A stretch of DNA of 64,000 nucleotides from Paenibacillus sp. J31TS4 (GTDB lineage Bacteria > Bacillota > Bacilli > Paenibacillales > NBRC-103111), in the NCBI RefSeq assembly GCF_018403265.1, contig NZ_BOSI01000003.1, forward strand, positions 124,001 to 188,000, written 5' to 3'. Position numbers and translations under genes: made by a program. Under the pieces are notes generated by a model, which was not told where the DNA came from, searched no databases, and saw only the letters and a program-made list of their open reading frames with translations. This document shows, one piece after another, positions 1-8,345 of this stretch. Position 1 is the first letter of the stretch. Each line of letters begins with the position of its first letter.

Positions 1-106
1 GTAGATGCGGGCCGTGCGCCTCGACGGCGCCGATCGGCAGAATCGCCGCCTGGCAGCGGTCGATCAGCGCCTGGGCCTCGTAAGACGATTGCTGTTGAAA
101 ATTCAT
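1..106 (-). CDS. Creatininase-family amidohydrolase, N-terminal fragment
   Basis: Partial gene running off the left edge. The first 35 residues include ILPIGAVEAHGPHL, the N-terminal signature of the creatininase family, in which Glu and His of the EAHGPHLP segment help bind metal. The start is ATG with a GGAGG ribosome binding site just upstream on the minus strand. It begins 18 bp after the phosphotriesterase-fold gene and is probably its operon partner. Family members hydrolyse cyclic or linear amides; this substrate cannot be told from the fragment. Confidence 0.75.
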   Translation of the reverse strand, partial: MNFQQQSSYEAQALIDRCQAAILPIGAVEAHGPHL

Positions 107-124
107 GCGGATCGCGCCTCCTTC

Positions 125-1117
125 CTACTTCTTGAACGAGAAGCAGCGGGCCGGGTTTTCGACGAAGAATTTGCGGATCAGCTTCTCGCCGTCAAACCCT
201 TCGCGGTTCGCTTCGTCGATGAAGCGCGGCACCCATTTGCCGATGATGTATTCGAGGCCGAGGCCGTAATCGTAGTGCTTGTAGTACGTCTTGCGGGCGG
301 TGTCGCCGCTGATCAGCACCTGGTCCTCGTAGCCTTTGCGGACCATGTTGAGGACGAGTGCGATGCGGGTGCTTTCCGGAGCGTACTTGATTTTGCCGAT
401 GCCGTCAAAGCTCAGAAACGCGCCGGTGCTGGCGATCTGCTCGTGGTAGTACGGATCCGGGTTGCGGTCCATATGGCCGAGGCTCAGGTACTCGAGGTTA
501 ATGTTCTCGCTCCGCAGCAGCTCGAGCTGCTCGAGACCCATCGTGCCCACCTCCGTGTGGGAGTGGATCGGGGCTTTCGTCTCGTGATGAGCGCGGGCGA
601 CGGCGCGCAGCGTTTTTTCTTCAAGCGGCGTAATCCGGTTGTAGCCGGTGCCGAACTTGACCTGGCCGGCCTTGAACGGCGTGCCCTCGAGCCCTTCCTC
701 CACCTCGCGGATGACCCAGTCGGCAAGCTCGTTGATCGACTTGGCGTCGATCCATTCGGCGTAGGTGCGGTAGTTGCCGAGCAGCGGCTTGAGCTCTTCC
801 TTGATCTTGGCGTCCCACAGGAAACTCTTGTTGAAGCCGGCGGTGCCAACGATCGTCACGCCGGTTTCTTCCATGATTCGGTGCACGGCCGGTACGTCCC
901 GTCCGTAGTCGATCGCCGTCGCGTCTACGATGGTGTCTCCTCCGAGGCGTTTGAAGTCCAGCACGTCGAGCTTGGACTTCTCGGGATCGTCGAGGAGCAG
1001 ATCGTCCTCTCCCTTTTGAACCCAGAAGTCCGGACGGCACACGATGTGCTCGTGCGAATAGGTGAAACCCATTTGGTCGGGGGCGATGTCTTTGGTCAGC
1101 GTACGAATGAAGCTCAT
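125..1117 (-). CDS. Phosphotriesterase-family hydrolase (likely sugar-lactone hydrolase)
   Basis: A 330-residue protein of the phosphotriesterase branch of the amidohydrolase superfamily. The full binuclear metal site is visible: HxH at His22/His24, the bridging (carboxylated) Lys154, His187, His215 and Asp272 in the SGD motif. The start is ATG after a GGGAGGG ribosome binding site. It lies downstream of an ascorbate-type PTS. Characterised PTE-family enzymes from Listeria, Bacillus halodurans and Mycoplasma hydrolyse phosphorylated sugar 1,4-lactones, and the ula pathway itself uses a lactonase. I therefore infer hydrolysis of a phosphorylated sugar lactone delivered by the neighbouring PTS; true phosphotriesterase activity is unlikely. 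Family call secure, substrate inferred. Confidence 0.85.
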   Translation of the reverse strand: MSFIRTLTKDIAPDQMGFTYSHEHIVCRPDFWVQKGEDDLLLDDPEKSKLDVLDFKRLGGDTIVDATAIDYGRDVPAVHRIMEETGVTIVGTAGFNKSFLWDAKIKEELKPLLGNYRTYAEWIDAKSINELADWVIREVEEGLEGTPFKAGQVKFGTGYNRITPLEEKTLRAVARAHHETKAPIHSHTEVGTMGLEQLELLRSENINLEYLSLGHMDRNPDPYYHEQIASTGAFLSFDGIGKIKYAPESTRIALVLNMVRKGYEDQVLISGDTARKTYYKHYDYGLGLEYIIGKWVPRFIDEANREGFDGEKLIRKFFVENPARCFSFKK

Positions 1118-1204
1118 GCTAGAAACCCTCCCATAGGTAATTTTGTTGGTTAAAATATGGAGCTTATGCCCGCGTTAAACCTGCGGAGCTTGCTCTCGCA
1201 GGTA

Positions 1205-1778
1205 GCCTCGAGCCTGCAAGAGGCCTCGCCGTAGGCGAAACCTTCTTCGATGCCCGCGGCGGAGGGACGAATGAGCCGGAGAAGCGACTTTTGCGAGCCC
1301 GTTTCCACCTTCCGAATGCATATTCCATCAAGGAAACGGGCTCGCAACGGAGCCGGAGGCCATTCGTCCCGCAGCCGCCTGCCCACAAAGGTTTTGCTAC
1401 GGAGCCTATGCTCTCGCAGCCTGCAAAGCTGTGCCTCGCAAGCCTACGGAGCATCCGCCCGCATCCTGCGAAGCAGAGGCCCACAAGACGGCCTCGAGCC
1501 TGCAAGAGGCCCCCGCCGAAGGCGAAACCTTCTTCGATGCCCGCGGCGTAGGGGCGAATGAGCCGGAGAAGCGACTTTTGCGGGCCCGTTTCCACCATCC
1601 GAAGGCCCATTCCATCAAGGAAACGGGCTTGCAACGGAGCCGGAGGCCATTCGGCCCGCAGCCGCCTGCCCGCAAAGGTTTTGCTCCGGAGCTAATGCCC
1701 TCGCAGCCTGCAAAACTGTGCCTCGCAAGCCTACGGAGCCTTCGCCCAAAGCCTTTTTCAGGTGCAAAGCAGGGGGCT
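1205..1778. repeat. Tandem pair of ~287-bp palindromic units
   Basis: The 693-bp gap between the PTS EIIC gene and the phosphotriesterase-fold gene is mostly a tandem duplication. Unit 1 spans about 1205-1490 and unit 2 about 1491-1778, with offsets of 286-288 bp at several anchors. Each unit is itself a long imperfect palindrome. In unit 1, arms at 1291-1306 and 1332-1347 are perfectly complementary over 16 bp, flanked by complementary 10-mers at 1264-1273 and 1361-1370, with weaker pairing further out. Several overlapping open frames exist on both strands but none has a ribosome binding site or recognisable protein. Most likely a non-coding interspersed element. Confidence 0.8.
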
Positions 1779-1810
1779 TCCTATGACAGGACTCCCCCTC
1801 CTCGTGATTG

Positions 1811-3106
1811 TTAGAAGAACAGCTTAGCCAAGAAGCTGACGATCGGACCGATGATGAACATATCGGAGTCCGCCGCCCACATGGCCGTATCCGGAATCGT
1901 CGAGCTGATCAGATACTTGACCATGAAGAACTGGCCCCAGGCCACCACCGTCGAAGTGATGAAGCCGCCGATGACGGCGCCGCGCGCACCGCCGGTTGCG
2001 TTGCCGAAGACCCCGGCCGTCGCCCCGTGGAAGAACAGCACGATCATCGTCGGAACGAAAATGTACGACACCGTACTACCGAGTACCACCAGCCAAATCA
2101 GGCCGCCCACGAAGGCGCCGATGAAGCCGAGGATAACCGCGTTCGGCGAATACGGGAACACGATCGGGCTGTCGAGCGCAGGCTTGGCGCCTGGCACGAG
2201 CTTGGTGGCGATCCCGTTGAACGCCGGCACCAGCTCGCCGATGAACATCCGCACCCCGAGAAGCACGACGGCAATCCCGCCGGCGAAGGTGAACGACTGC
2301 ACGATCGAGTAGATGATGAAGTTCTGGTCGCCGGCCTTGCCTACAAGCTCTTGGGCGCCTGGCGTGCTCTTCAGCACGATGACGATCGCGCCGATCAGGA
2401 ACAGGATGCCCATACTGAGGGCGGTAATGACGTTCGAGTCGCGCAGGAACTCGAGTCCCTTCGGCACCTTGATCTTCTCGGCGTCGTTGTTCTTGTTGCC
2501 CAGCAGCTTGCCGAACCAGGCGGAGAGCAGCGAGACCGAAGCCGACGTATGGCCGAGAGCGATGTTGTCGTTGCCGGTGATTTTGCGCATGAACGGCTGG
2601 GTAACCGCCGGCTGGAACGTCCAGTAGAGACCGAGAATAACCGACAGGAAGAGAACCATCTTCCAGAAGGACACATCGCCGACCGTATGCACGACTACCC
2701 CTGCAAAGATCGTTGCCGTCCAGAACATCATGTGGCCGGTCAGGTAAATGTATTTGAACTTGGTGAAGCGGGCGAGCAGCACGTTGATGAGGAAGCCGAG
2801 GAACATGGCCAGCGTCACCATGCTGCCGTATTTGCTGTTAAACGCGTCCTGCCCGATGAACTTGCCGAGCGAGCCGCTCTCGAGGCCGAACACTTCCTTC
2901 CACATCGGCTCGAACACATTGAGCGCGCCGACGATGACGCCGGACCCCGCGTTGATGATCAAAAAGCCGATGATCGCCTTGAACGTGCCGCTGATGATCT
3001 GGCTCGTCGATTTTTTTTGCAGCACCAGGCCCAGCAGAACAATGAAGCCGAGCAGGATCGCCGGTGTGCCGAAGACGTTCGTCGCAATCCATGAGATGAC
3101 GTTCAT
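1811..3106 (-). CDS. ulaA: PTS ascorbate-type transporter EIIC (UlaA/SgaT family)
   Basis: A 431-residue polytopic membrane protein of the SgaT/UlaA family, the translocating subunit of ascorbate-type PTS permeases. It is hydrophobic throughout, with roughly 10-12 membrane segments; the N-terminus (NVFGTPAILLGFIVLLGLVL) and the cytoplasmic QKKSTSQIISGTFKAIIGFL stretch are typical. The length fits the family. The start is ATG after AGGGAGGGAATTGG. It follows the EIIB gene by 34 bp, so the three PTS subunits form one operon. Homologues move L-ascorbate or other sugar acids; the actual substrate here is unknown. Confidence 0.9.
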   Translation of the reverse strand: MNVISWIATNVFGTPAILLGFIVLLGLVLQKKSTSQIISGTFKAIIGFLIINAGSGVIVGALNVFEPMWKEVFGLESGSLGKFIGQDAFNSKYGSMVTLAMFLGFLINVLLARFTKFKYIYLTGHMMFWTATIFAGVVVHTVGDVSFWKMVLFLSVILGLYWTFQPAVTQPFMRKITGNDNIALGHTSASVSLLSAWFGKLLGNKNNDAEKIKVPKGLEFLRDSNVITALSMGILFLIGAIVIVLKSTPGAQELVGKAGDQNFIIYSIVQSFTFAGGIAVVLLGVRMFIGELVPAFNGIATKLVPGAKPALDSPIVFPYSPNAVILGFIGAFVGGLIWLVVLGSTVSYIFVPTMIVLFFHGATAGVFGNATGGARGAVIGGFITSTVVAWGQFFMVKYLISSTIPDTAMWAADSDMFIIGPIVSFLAKLFF

Positions 3107-3140
3107 CCAATTCCCTCCCTAATCGTTGACAAGCGGACCG

Positions 3141-3407
3141 TTAGGCAAGAGCCGCTTGCAGCCTTTCCTTGATCTCGGCAAGGTCGAAGTAGTTGTTCAC
3201 GATCACGATTTGTGCGCTGTGGCCCTGCAGGCTCTGTGCCAGCTCGTTGCTGGTGACAATGTAATCGGCAGACATGCCGGCGGCCGACGAAACGTCCGTA
3301 TGCTCCACATCTGCGCCGACGCCGAGGTCCCGCAGTACCGTCTCTACGTTCATCCGAAGAATAAGGCTAGTTCCTTGTCCCAATCCGCATACACACAATA
3401 CTTTCAT
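3141..3407 (-). CDS. ulaB: PTS ascorbate-type EIIB subunit
   Basis: An 88-residue cytoplasmic phosphocarrier of the GatB/UlaB type. The N-terminal P-loop CVCGLGQGTS carries the cysteine (Cys7) that is phosphorylated by EIIA and passes phosphate to the sugar on EIIC. A strong ribosome binding site (AAAGGAGG) lies upstream, overlapping the end of the EIIA gene, so translation is probably coupled. It sits between EIIA and EIIC genes in an operon led by a PRD regulator. Confidence 0.92.
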   Translation of the reverse strand: MKVLCVCGLGQGTSLILRMNVETVLRDLGVGADVEHTDVSSAAGMSADYIVTSNELAQSLQGHSAQIVIVNNYFDLAEIKERLQAALA

Positions 3408-3411
3408 CTTG

Positions 3412-3846
3412 TTAGTCCTCCTTTAGAATGGCCGTAATTTGGTCAAGCGTGCCGGTTTTGAACAGCTCAATGTTCGCCGGGTCGTTCAGCAGCAAAGTCA
3501 GCTTGCGAAGCAGCGCGATATGGTCAGCGTTCGAGGCGGATCCGAGAGCGAATACCAGCTTCACCGGATCGTTCGCCTTGTGGCCGAACGCCACAGGCTC
3601 CTGCAGCCGGGCGAGCGAGACGGACGCCTCGTGCACCCCGTCCTCCGTCTTGGCATGGGGGAGAGCGATGTGCGGAGCGAGAACAAAATACGGGCCCTTC
3701 GCCTCGTAAGAGGCGACCATCGCCTCCACGTAAGAGTCCTCGGCGGCTCCACTCTCGACGAGCAGGCGGCCCGCCGCCCGAATCGCTTCCTCCGGAGTGG
3801 CGGCGTTCGCCGCCAGATCGATCATGGCCGGTTCCAGAAATTTCAA
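3412..3846 (-). CDS. ulaC: PTS EIIA subunit (mannitol/fructose/ascorbate type)
   Basis: A protein of about 144 residues of the PTS_EIIA_2 fold. The motif APHIALPHAK contains the active His that takes phosphate from HPr and hands it to EIIB. The start is uncertain: a TTG at 3846 is 9 bp after GAAGGGG, which is better spacing than the TTG at 3855; there is no ATG before codon 11. It begins about 26 bp after the regulator gene ends and ends 4 bp before EIIB starts, so these are co-transcribed. Confidence 0.88.
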   Translation of the reverse strand: MKFLEPAMIDLAANAATPEEAIRAAGRLLVESGAAEDSYVEAMVASYEAKGPYFVLAPHIALPHAKTEDGVHEASVSLARLQEPVAFGHKANDPVKLVFALGSASNADHIALLRKLTLLLNDPANIELFKTGTLDQITAILKED

Positions 3847-3872
3847 CGGTAACAACCCCTTCTATGCGCTAA

Positions 3873-6002
3873 CTAGTCTTGCGGTATATTGGTGTCGAAT
3901 AACGTTAGGAGCTCGGAGACGGTCGACGCCTCGAGCAGCCGGGTGCGGGCTTCTTCCTCCCGCAGCAGCCGGGTCAGGTCCTGCAGCGCCCGCAGATGCC
4001 GCTCGCCATCCTGGGCGGCCAGCACGACGATGGCGCGCACCTGGTGCTTCTCCTCCTCGGAGAAGGCGACCGGCTCTTCCAGCTTGAGCAGGCTCATGCC
4101 GAGCCGGTTCACCCCCTCCTCGGGCTTGGCGTGGGCGATGGCGACGCCGGGAGCGACGACCATATAAGGGCCGTACGTCTCCACCTTGCCGAGCATCGCC
4201 TCGATGTAGCTGGGGGTGATGCTGCCGTTGGCCGCAAGCGGCTCGGCCGCCTGTCGGATCGCCTCCCGCCAATTCCGGCAGGACGGCCGCACCCGGACCG
4301 TCGCCTCGGTGAGCAGCTCGCGAAGCACCGGCTTCTCGCCAGCATCCACGCCGGCCATCCCGGTGGCGAGGAAGCGGGTCAGCTCCCCGCCTAGCGCCTC
4401 CTCGTCGCGGATGTCCGCGTGCCGGCGGATCAGCTTGAGCAGCTGCAGCGCCTGCGTCTCGGCGGAGCCGACGCCGCCACGGCCGGGACCGCCAGCAATG
4501 CCGCTCATGGCGGCGAGCAGATCGGCCTTCTCGAGATCCGACAGGATGGGGCTCACCTTGAAGATTTTGCGAGAGCCTCCCTGCAGTGGGACGGTGGAGA
4601 AGATAACGTCCGCGTCCCCCTCGTAGCGCTCATAGTCCCGAAGCGACAAAAACTCGAGGATATCGAGCGACGGAAACAGCTGCTCGAGCTGAGCTTTGAG
4701 CATCCGGGCAGTGGAGACGCCGTTGACGCAGACGATCGCCGCTTTGCGGCGGCCCGCCGGAACGGCCTGCTCGCGCTTCATCCAGCCGCCGAAATGCATC
4801 GCCACATACCCGATCTCATCGTCCGGCATCGTCTGCTCGAGATAGTCCTCGAACGGCTTGACGGCCGCCTTGGTCAGGACGAAAATCTCCCCGTACCGGT
4901 CGCGGATCGAGTCGACAGCCGGATTCGGCAGCCGAATGCCGTATTTCAACCGGTAATAGGCAGGCTTCATATGAACCTGCAGGTTGCTCTCGAGCTGCTC
5001 GCGATCGTGAAAATAGACGCACGCCTGGCGCTCAAACCGGTCGATCATCTCGGCAGTCAGCTCCCGGATACGCTCGTCGGTTCCACTTTCATCCGGTAGA
5101 GAAGAGGCGCGATTGAGACGCGCGCCGAGCAGCTGGATCGTCAGGTAGCCGATCTCGTCGCCCGGAAGCCGGATGCCGAGCAGCGCGCCGAGCTGGGAAG
5201 CGAGGTCCTCCGCAGCCCGGTACTCCGGAGTGCGCCGCAGCGCCTCCGCCTCGTCCCTGTCGAGCTTTACCGTCTCACCCGTGGCGATCCGGCTCGCAAA
5301 AAGAAGCAGCCGGGACGCGAGGTGAACCACCATCTCGTCCGTCAGCTCGATGCCGAGCGCTGCCTCGCAGCGGTCGATCATGCCGTAGACGGAGGCGAGG
5401 TCCTCCTCTTTGAGCTGAGGCAGCTGCGTCCGGGTCAAGCTCGCGTTGACGAGCCCGCTGACCTGGGACACGAACTCCTTCCAGCTCACGTCAGAGAGGA
5501 TGGGCGACAGCGCCTCGGTGAGTGCGCGCCGCTTGTCCTCCTCCCGGCCGGTCGGCCGGTAGCCGAGCACCCGATCGAACGAAATGCCGACGCCGTAGCG
5601 GGTAAAGGTCTCTCGGACGGCGGCCAGGTCCTGGTGCGCCGTGCCCCGACTCACCTGGAGCAGCTCGGCGAGGTCCCGCTTGAACAGCGGCTCCTTCTGC
5701 GTCAGCAAATGAATGGCGAGCCAGGCCTTTCGCTCTTCGGGCGAGTAATAGTACTGCCGGACGGTCAAGCTTTGCACAAGCTTGGGCAGCCGATCCTTCG
5801 CCTCCTTGGGGAGGCGGAAACCGGAACCCCGCAGATGCTCGACGGGATCCAGCCCGTTTGTAATTAACCAATGGTTAATTTTGTCTAGATCGTAATAAAC
5901 CGTCCGCTTGGAAATGTGGAATTTGTCCATCATGACGGAGGCGGGCACGTATCCGTCCGCTTCCTGCAGAAGGGTCAGGATTTGCATGCTGCGTTCATCC
6001 AT
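3873..6002 (-). CDS. BglG/MtlR-type PRD transcriptional regulator with EIIB and EIIA domains
   Basis: A 709-residue modular activator. Domains in order: N-terminal HTH (about 1-65, SKRTVYYDLDKIN) and a second HTH-like region (about 85-150, VSRGTAHQDLAAVRE); PRD1 (about 190-300); PRD2 (about 305-410, with His344 and His403); an EIIB-like domain (about 420-510) with Cys425 in IVCVNGVSTARM; and an EIIA_2 domain (about 560-705) with the active His in AIAHAKPEEG. HPr- and EII-dependent phosphorylation of such proteins links sugar uptake to activation of the linked PTS operon. The start is ATG preceded by AAAGGAGGAGATCCTG. It is the first gene of the operon and presumably activates its own promoter. 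The EIIA domain resembles the separate EIIA downstream. Confidence 0.9.
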   Translation of the reverse strand: MDERSMQILTLLQEADGYVPASVMMDKFHISKRTVYYDLDKINHWLITNGLDPVEHLRGSGFRLPKEAKDRLPKLVQSLTVRQYYYSPEERKAWLAIHLLTQKEPLFKRDLAELLQVSRGTAHQDLAAVRETFTRYGVGISFDRVLGYRPTGREEDKRRALTEALSPILSDVSWKEFVSQVSGLVNASLTRTQLPQLKEEDLASVYGMIDRCEAALGIELTDEMVVHLASRLLLFASRIATGETVKLDRDEAEALRRTPEYRAAEDLASQLGALLGIRLPGDEIGYLTIQLLGARLNRASSLPDESGTDERIRELTAEMIDRFERQACVYFHDREQLESNLQVHMKPAYYRLKYGIRLPNPAVDSIRDRYGEIFVLTKAAVKPFEDYLEQTMPDDEIGYVAMHFGGWMKREQAVPAGRRKAAIVCVNGVSTARMLKAQLEQLFPSLDILEFLSLRDYERYEGDADVIFSTVPLQGGSRKIFKVSPILSDLEKADLLAAMSGIAGGPGRGGVGSAETQALQLLKLIRRHADIRDEEALGGELTRFLATGMAGVDAGEKPVLRELLTEATVRVRPSCRNWREAIRQAAEPLAANGSITPSYIEAMLGKVETYGPYMVVAPGVAIAHAKPEEGVNRLGMSLLKLEEPVAFSEEEKHQVRAIVVLAAQDGERHLRALQDLTRLLREEEARTRLLEASTVSELLTLFDTNIPQD

Positions 6003-6055
6003 CAGGATCTCCTCCTTTCGTCGGAGCGCATTTCCTGTAAGCTTCTGTTGCTTTC

Positions 6056-6084
6056 ATTATATAGGAGCGCTTCCACCCTTAGAA
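6056..6084 (-). promoter_or_regulatory. Putative sigma-A promoter of the PTS operon with a cre-like core
   Basis: Minus strand: -35 TTCTAA (6079-6084), 17-bp spacer, -10 TATAAT (6056-6061), about 55 bp before the regulator start. The spacer holds TGGAAGCGCTCC (6066-6077), which shares the GAAGCGCT core of CcpA cre sites but departs from the consensus at its edges. The promoter is credible; CcpA control is a suggestion. Confidence 0.55.
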
Positions 6085-6154
6085 GACGCCCGGGCGTTCA
6101 AATGATGGCACCGGAAGTGTGCAACGATTGTATGCCCCCCTTGTCCATAGCATT

Positions 6155-6212
6155 TGCTGACATAGGAAAAACCATCCGATATCCGCTGCTGTCCGCGTAT
6201 TTTTCGGATGGT
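6155..6212. terminator. Stem-loop in the gap between two minus-strand operons
   Basis: Complementary arms AAAACCATCCGA and TCGGATGGTTTT enclose a loop of roughly two dozen bases, with T runs after the stem on either strand. It could be a bidirectional terminator or insulator. The rest of 6085-6440 holds no supportable gene; a short palindrome, CTAGTCC-ATTC-GGACTAG, lies near 6334-6351. Confidence 0.45.
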
Positions 6213-6440
6213 TTTCTGTTGGTCAATAGAACTTGGGTTGGTCTTCGGCCACTCATTCCGCTTGACCGGTTGCTTCTATATCGACGGGGAGGGACTAGTT
6301 TCCTTGGCTATTCTCAGAAAAATATGAACATTTCTAGTCCATTCGGACTAGTCGCGGATGGGAAGCAGGCGAGTCCACTCGTCCCAAGAGAGCGGACGGC
6401 TCCCTTCTCCGTCGGGACGGCTTGACGCACGCCAAACGCG

Positions 6441-6475
6441 AAAAAGCCGATACCCCAGGGGGCGCATCGGCTTTG
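6441..6475 (-). terminator. Rho-independent terminator of the dehydratase operon
   Basis: Minus strand: a GC-rich stem with arms AAAGCCGATGCGCCCC and GGGGTATCGGCTTT followed by a run of five T. It lies about 105 bp beyond the stop codon of the IlvD/Edd gene and ends the three-gene catabolic operon. Confidence 0.8.
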
Positions 6476-6581
6476 TTCGGATTGGATTGCCGTGTCAAAT
6501 ACGCTAATGTTGCCTTGCTTAACGAACCGCTCGTCCTGCGGGCAGTGGCCAGCCGGCCGGGCGGTCCGGCGGGATCAGGCC

Positions 6582-8297
6582 TCACTCCTGATCCCGCAGC
6601 TCCTTCGGCACGAGAAAGTCGAAGTCGCAGCCACGATCCGCCTGGAGCACATGCTCGATGAAGAGCAGGCCGTACCCGCGGTCGTAATGCGGCTCTGGCG
6701 CCCGCCATTCCGAGCGGCGGCGGGCGAGCTCCGCCTCGTCCACCTCCATGTGCAGCCGGCGGGCGGCGATGTCGAGCTCGACGACATCGCCGTCGCGCAC
6801 GAGCGCGAGTGGGCCGCCCATCGCGGCCTCCGGCGCGACGTGGACGATAAGCGCGCCATACGACGTGCCGCTGATCCGGGCGTCGGAGATGCGGACCATG
6901 TCGCGCACGCCCTTCTGTAGCAGCTTCTTTGGAATCGGGATTTGCCCGATCTCCGGCATGGCCGGGGCTCCCTTGGGCCCGGCGTTCTTGAGGATGAGGA
7001 CGCTGTTCTCATCCACGTCGAGCCCCGGGTCGTCGATGCGGCGGTCGAGATCCGCCGGCGATTCGAACACCACGGCCTTACCCTTATGCTTGCGCAGATG
7101 CGCTGAAACCGCCGTCTGCTTGATCAGCGCGCCATTCGGCGCCAGGTTGCCCCGGAGCACCGCAATGCCTCCCTGCGGGTCCAGCGGTTTGTCGAGCGGG
7201 AAGATAACATTGCGGTCCAGCACCTCGACGCCGTTCAAGTTCTCGGCGATGGTACCGCCGGTCACCGTCAGGCAGTCTCCGTGCAGGAGAGACTCCATCT
7301 CCTTCATAAGCGACGGCACGCCGCCGGCCTCGAAATACTCCTCCATCTGGTACTGGCCGGACGGCCGGAGGTTGAGCAGGAACGGCGTCGAGGCCGCCAG
7401 CTCGTCGAAGCGTTCGAGCGGCAGACGGATGCCGAGGCGTCCGGCGATCGCGACGAGGTGGATGATCGCGTTGGTCGAGCCGCCGCTCGCCATCGTGACG
7501 CGGATGGCGTTCTCCAGCGCCCGCTCGGTCATAATGTCGCGCGGGCGGATGTTCTCCTTCACGAGCGCGACGATCTGCTTGCCGGTCCGCTCGGCCATAT
7601 GGCGGCGGCGGCTGTCCGGCGCCGGGATAGCGGCGCAGCCCGGCAGCGCCATGCCGATCGCCTCGGCGATGGACGCCATCGTGCTGGCCGTCCCCATGAC
7701 CATGCAGTGGCCGTCGCTGCGGCAGATCGCATTCTCCGCCGTCGCGAGCTGCTCGTCACTCAGGTTGCCCGCCTTGTGCTCCAACGTGAACTGGTAGCAG
7801 TCCGTACATGCGCCGAGGCTCCGGCCGTGCAGCCGGCCGTTCAGCATCGGGCCGCCAGTCAGGACGATGGCCGGGATGTTCGCGCTCGCCGCCGCCATCA
7901 GCTGGGCGGGCACCGTCTTGTCGCAGCCGCCGATCAGGACGACGCCGTCGATCGGATGAGCCTTCATCATTTCCTCGGTATCCATCGCCATCAGGTTGCG
8001 CAGCAGCATCGTCGTCGGCTTGACGTACGGCTCGCCGATCGAGATGGTCGGGAACTCCATCGGAAGCCCTCCCGCCTGCCAGACGCCCCGCTTGACGTAG
8101 TCGACCAGCTCGTTGAAGTGGGAGTGGCACTTGTTCAGCTCGCTGAACGTGTTGCAAATGCCGATGACCGGCTTCGCCAGATCCTCCTCCGTGTAGCCCA
8201 TCGACTTGGTGAAGGACCGGTGGATAAAGCCCCACAGCCCTCCGTCGGTGAAATAGTTCTCGCCTCTTCGCTTCGTATTCTCGGTATCCGCTGCCAT
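6582..8297 (-). CDS. IlvD/Edd-family dehydratase (probable sugar-acid dehydratase)
   Basis: A 571-residue protein of the dihydroxy-acid / 6-phosphogluconate dehydratase family, Fe-S enzymes that dehydrate 2,3-dihydroxy acids to 2-keto-3-deoxy acids. Likely cluster ligands are Cys57 (NKCHSH), Cys125 (GGCDKTVP) and Cys198 (GHCMVMGTAST). Length fits sugar-acid members such as arabinonate, xylonate or galactonate dehydratases. The start is ATG after AAAGGAGCG. It is the third gene after an aminotransferase and an amidohydrolase under IclR control and has no branched-chain amino-acid genes nearby, so I favour sugar-acid catabolism over IlvD's biosynthetic role. Confidence 0.88.
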   Translation of the reverse strand: MAADTENTKRRGENYFTDGGLWGFIHRSFTKSMGYTEEDLAKPVIGICNTFSELNKCHSHFNELVDYVKRGVWQAGGLPMEFPTISIGEPYVKPTTMLLRNLMAMDTEEMMKAHPIDGVVLIGGCDKTVPAQLMAAASANIPAIVLTGGPMLNGRLHGRSLGACTDCYQFTLEHKAGNLSDEQLATAENAICRSDGHCMVMGTASTMASIAEAIGMALPGCAAIPAPDSRRRHMAERTGKQIVALVKENIRPRDIMTERALENAIRVTMASGGSTNAIIHLVAIAGRLGIRLPLERFDELAASTPFLLNLRPSGQYQMEEYFEAGGVPSLMKEMESLLHGDCLTVTGGTIAENLNGVEVLDRNVIFPLDKPLDPQGGIAVLRGNLAPNGALIKQTAVSAHLRKHKGKAVVFESPADLDRRIDDPGLDVDENSVLILKNAGPKGAPAMPEIGQIPIPKKLLQKGVRDMVRISDARISGTSYGALIVHVAPEAAMGGPLALVRDGDVVELDIAARRLHMEVDEAELARRRSEWRAPEPHYDRGYGLLFIEHVLQADRGCDFDFLVPKELRDQE

Positions 8298-8345
8298 CTT
8301 GCCGGTCGCTCCTTTAAGTTAAACTTCGTTTCTGTACCGCCCTGC

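Noticed and set aside
1164-1814. Several overlapping open frames of 76-156 codons on both strands within the palindromic repeat
   Set aside because: They repeat the same peptide because the DNA is duplicated, lack ribosome binding sites, and occur in several frames at once, as expected for GC-rich palindromic DNA.
1808-3094. 428-codon plus-strand frame
   Set aside because: Complement of the EIIC gene; the product is a charged, low-hydrophobicity sequence with no family resemblance, while the minus strand encodes a clear UlaA-type protein.
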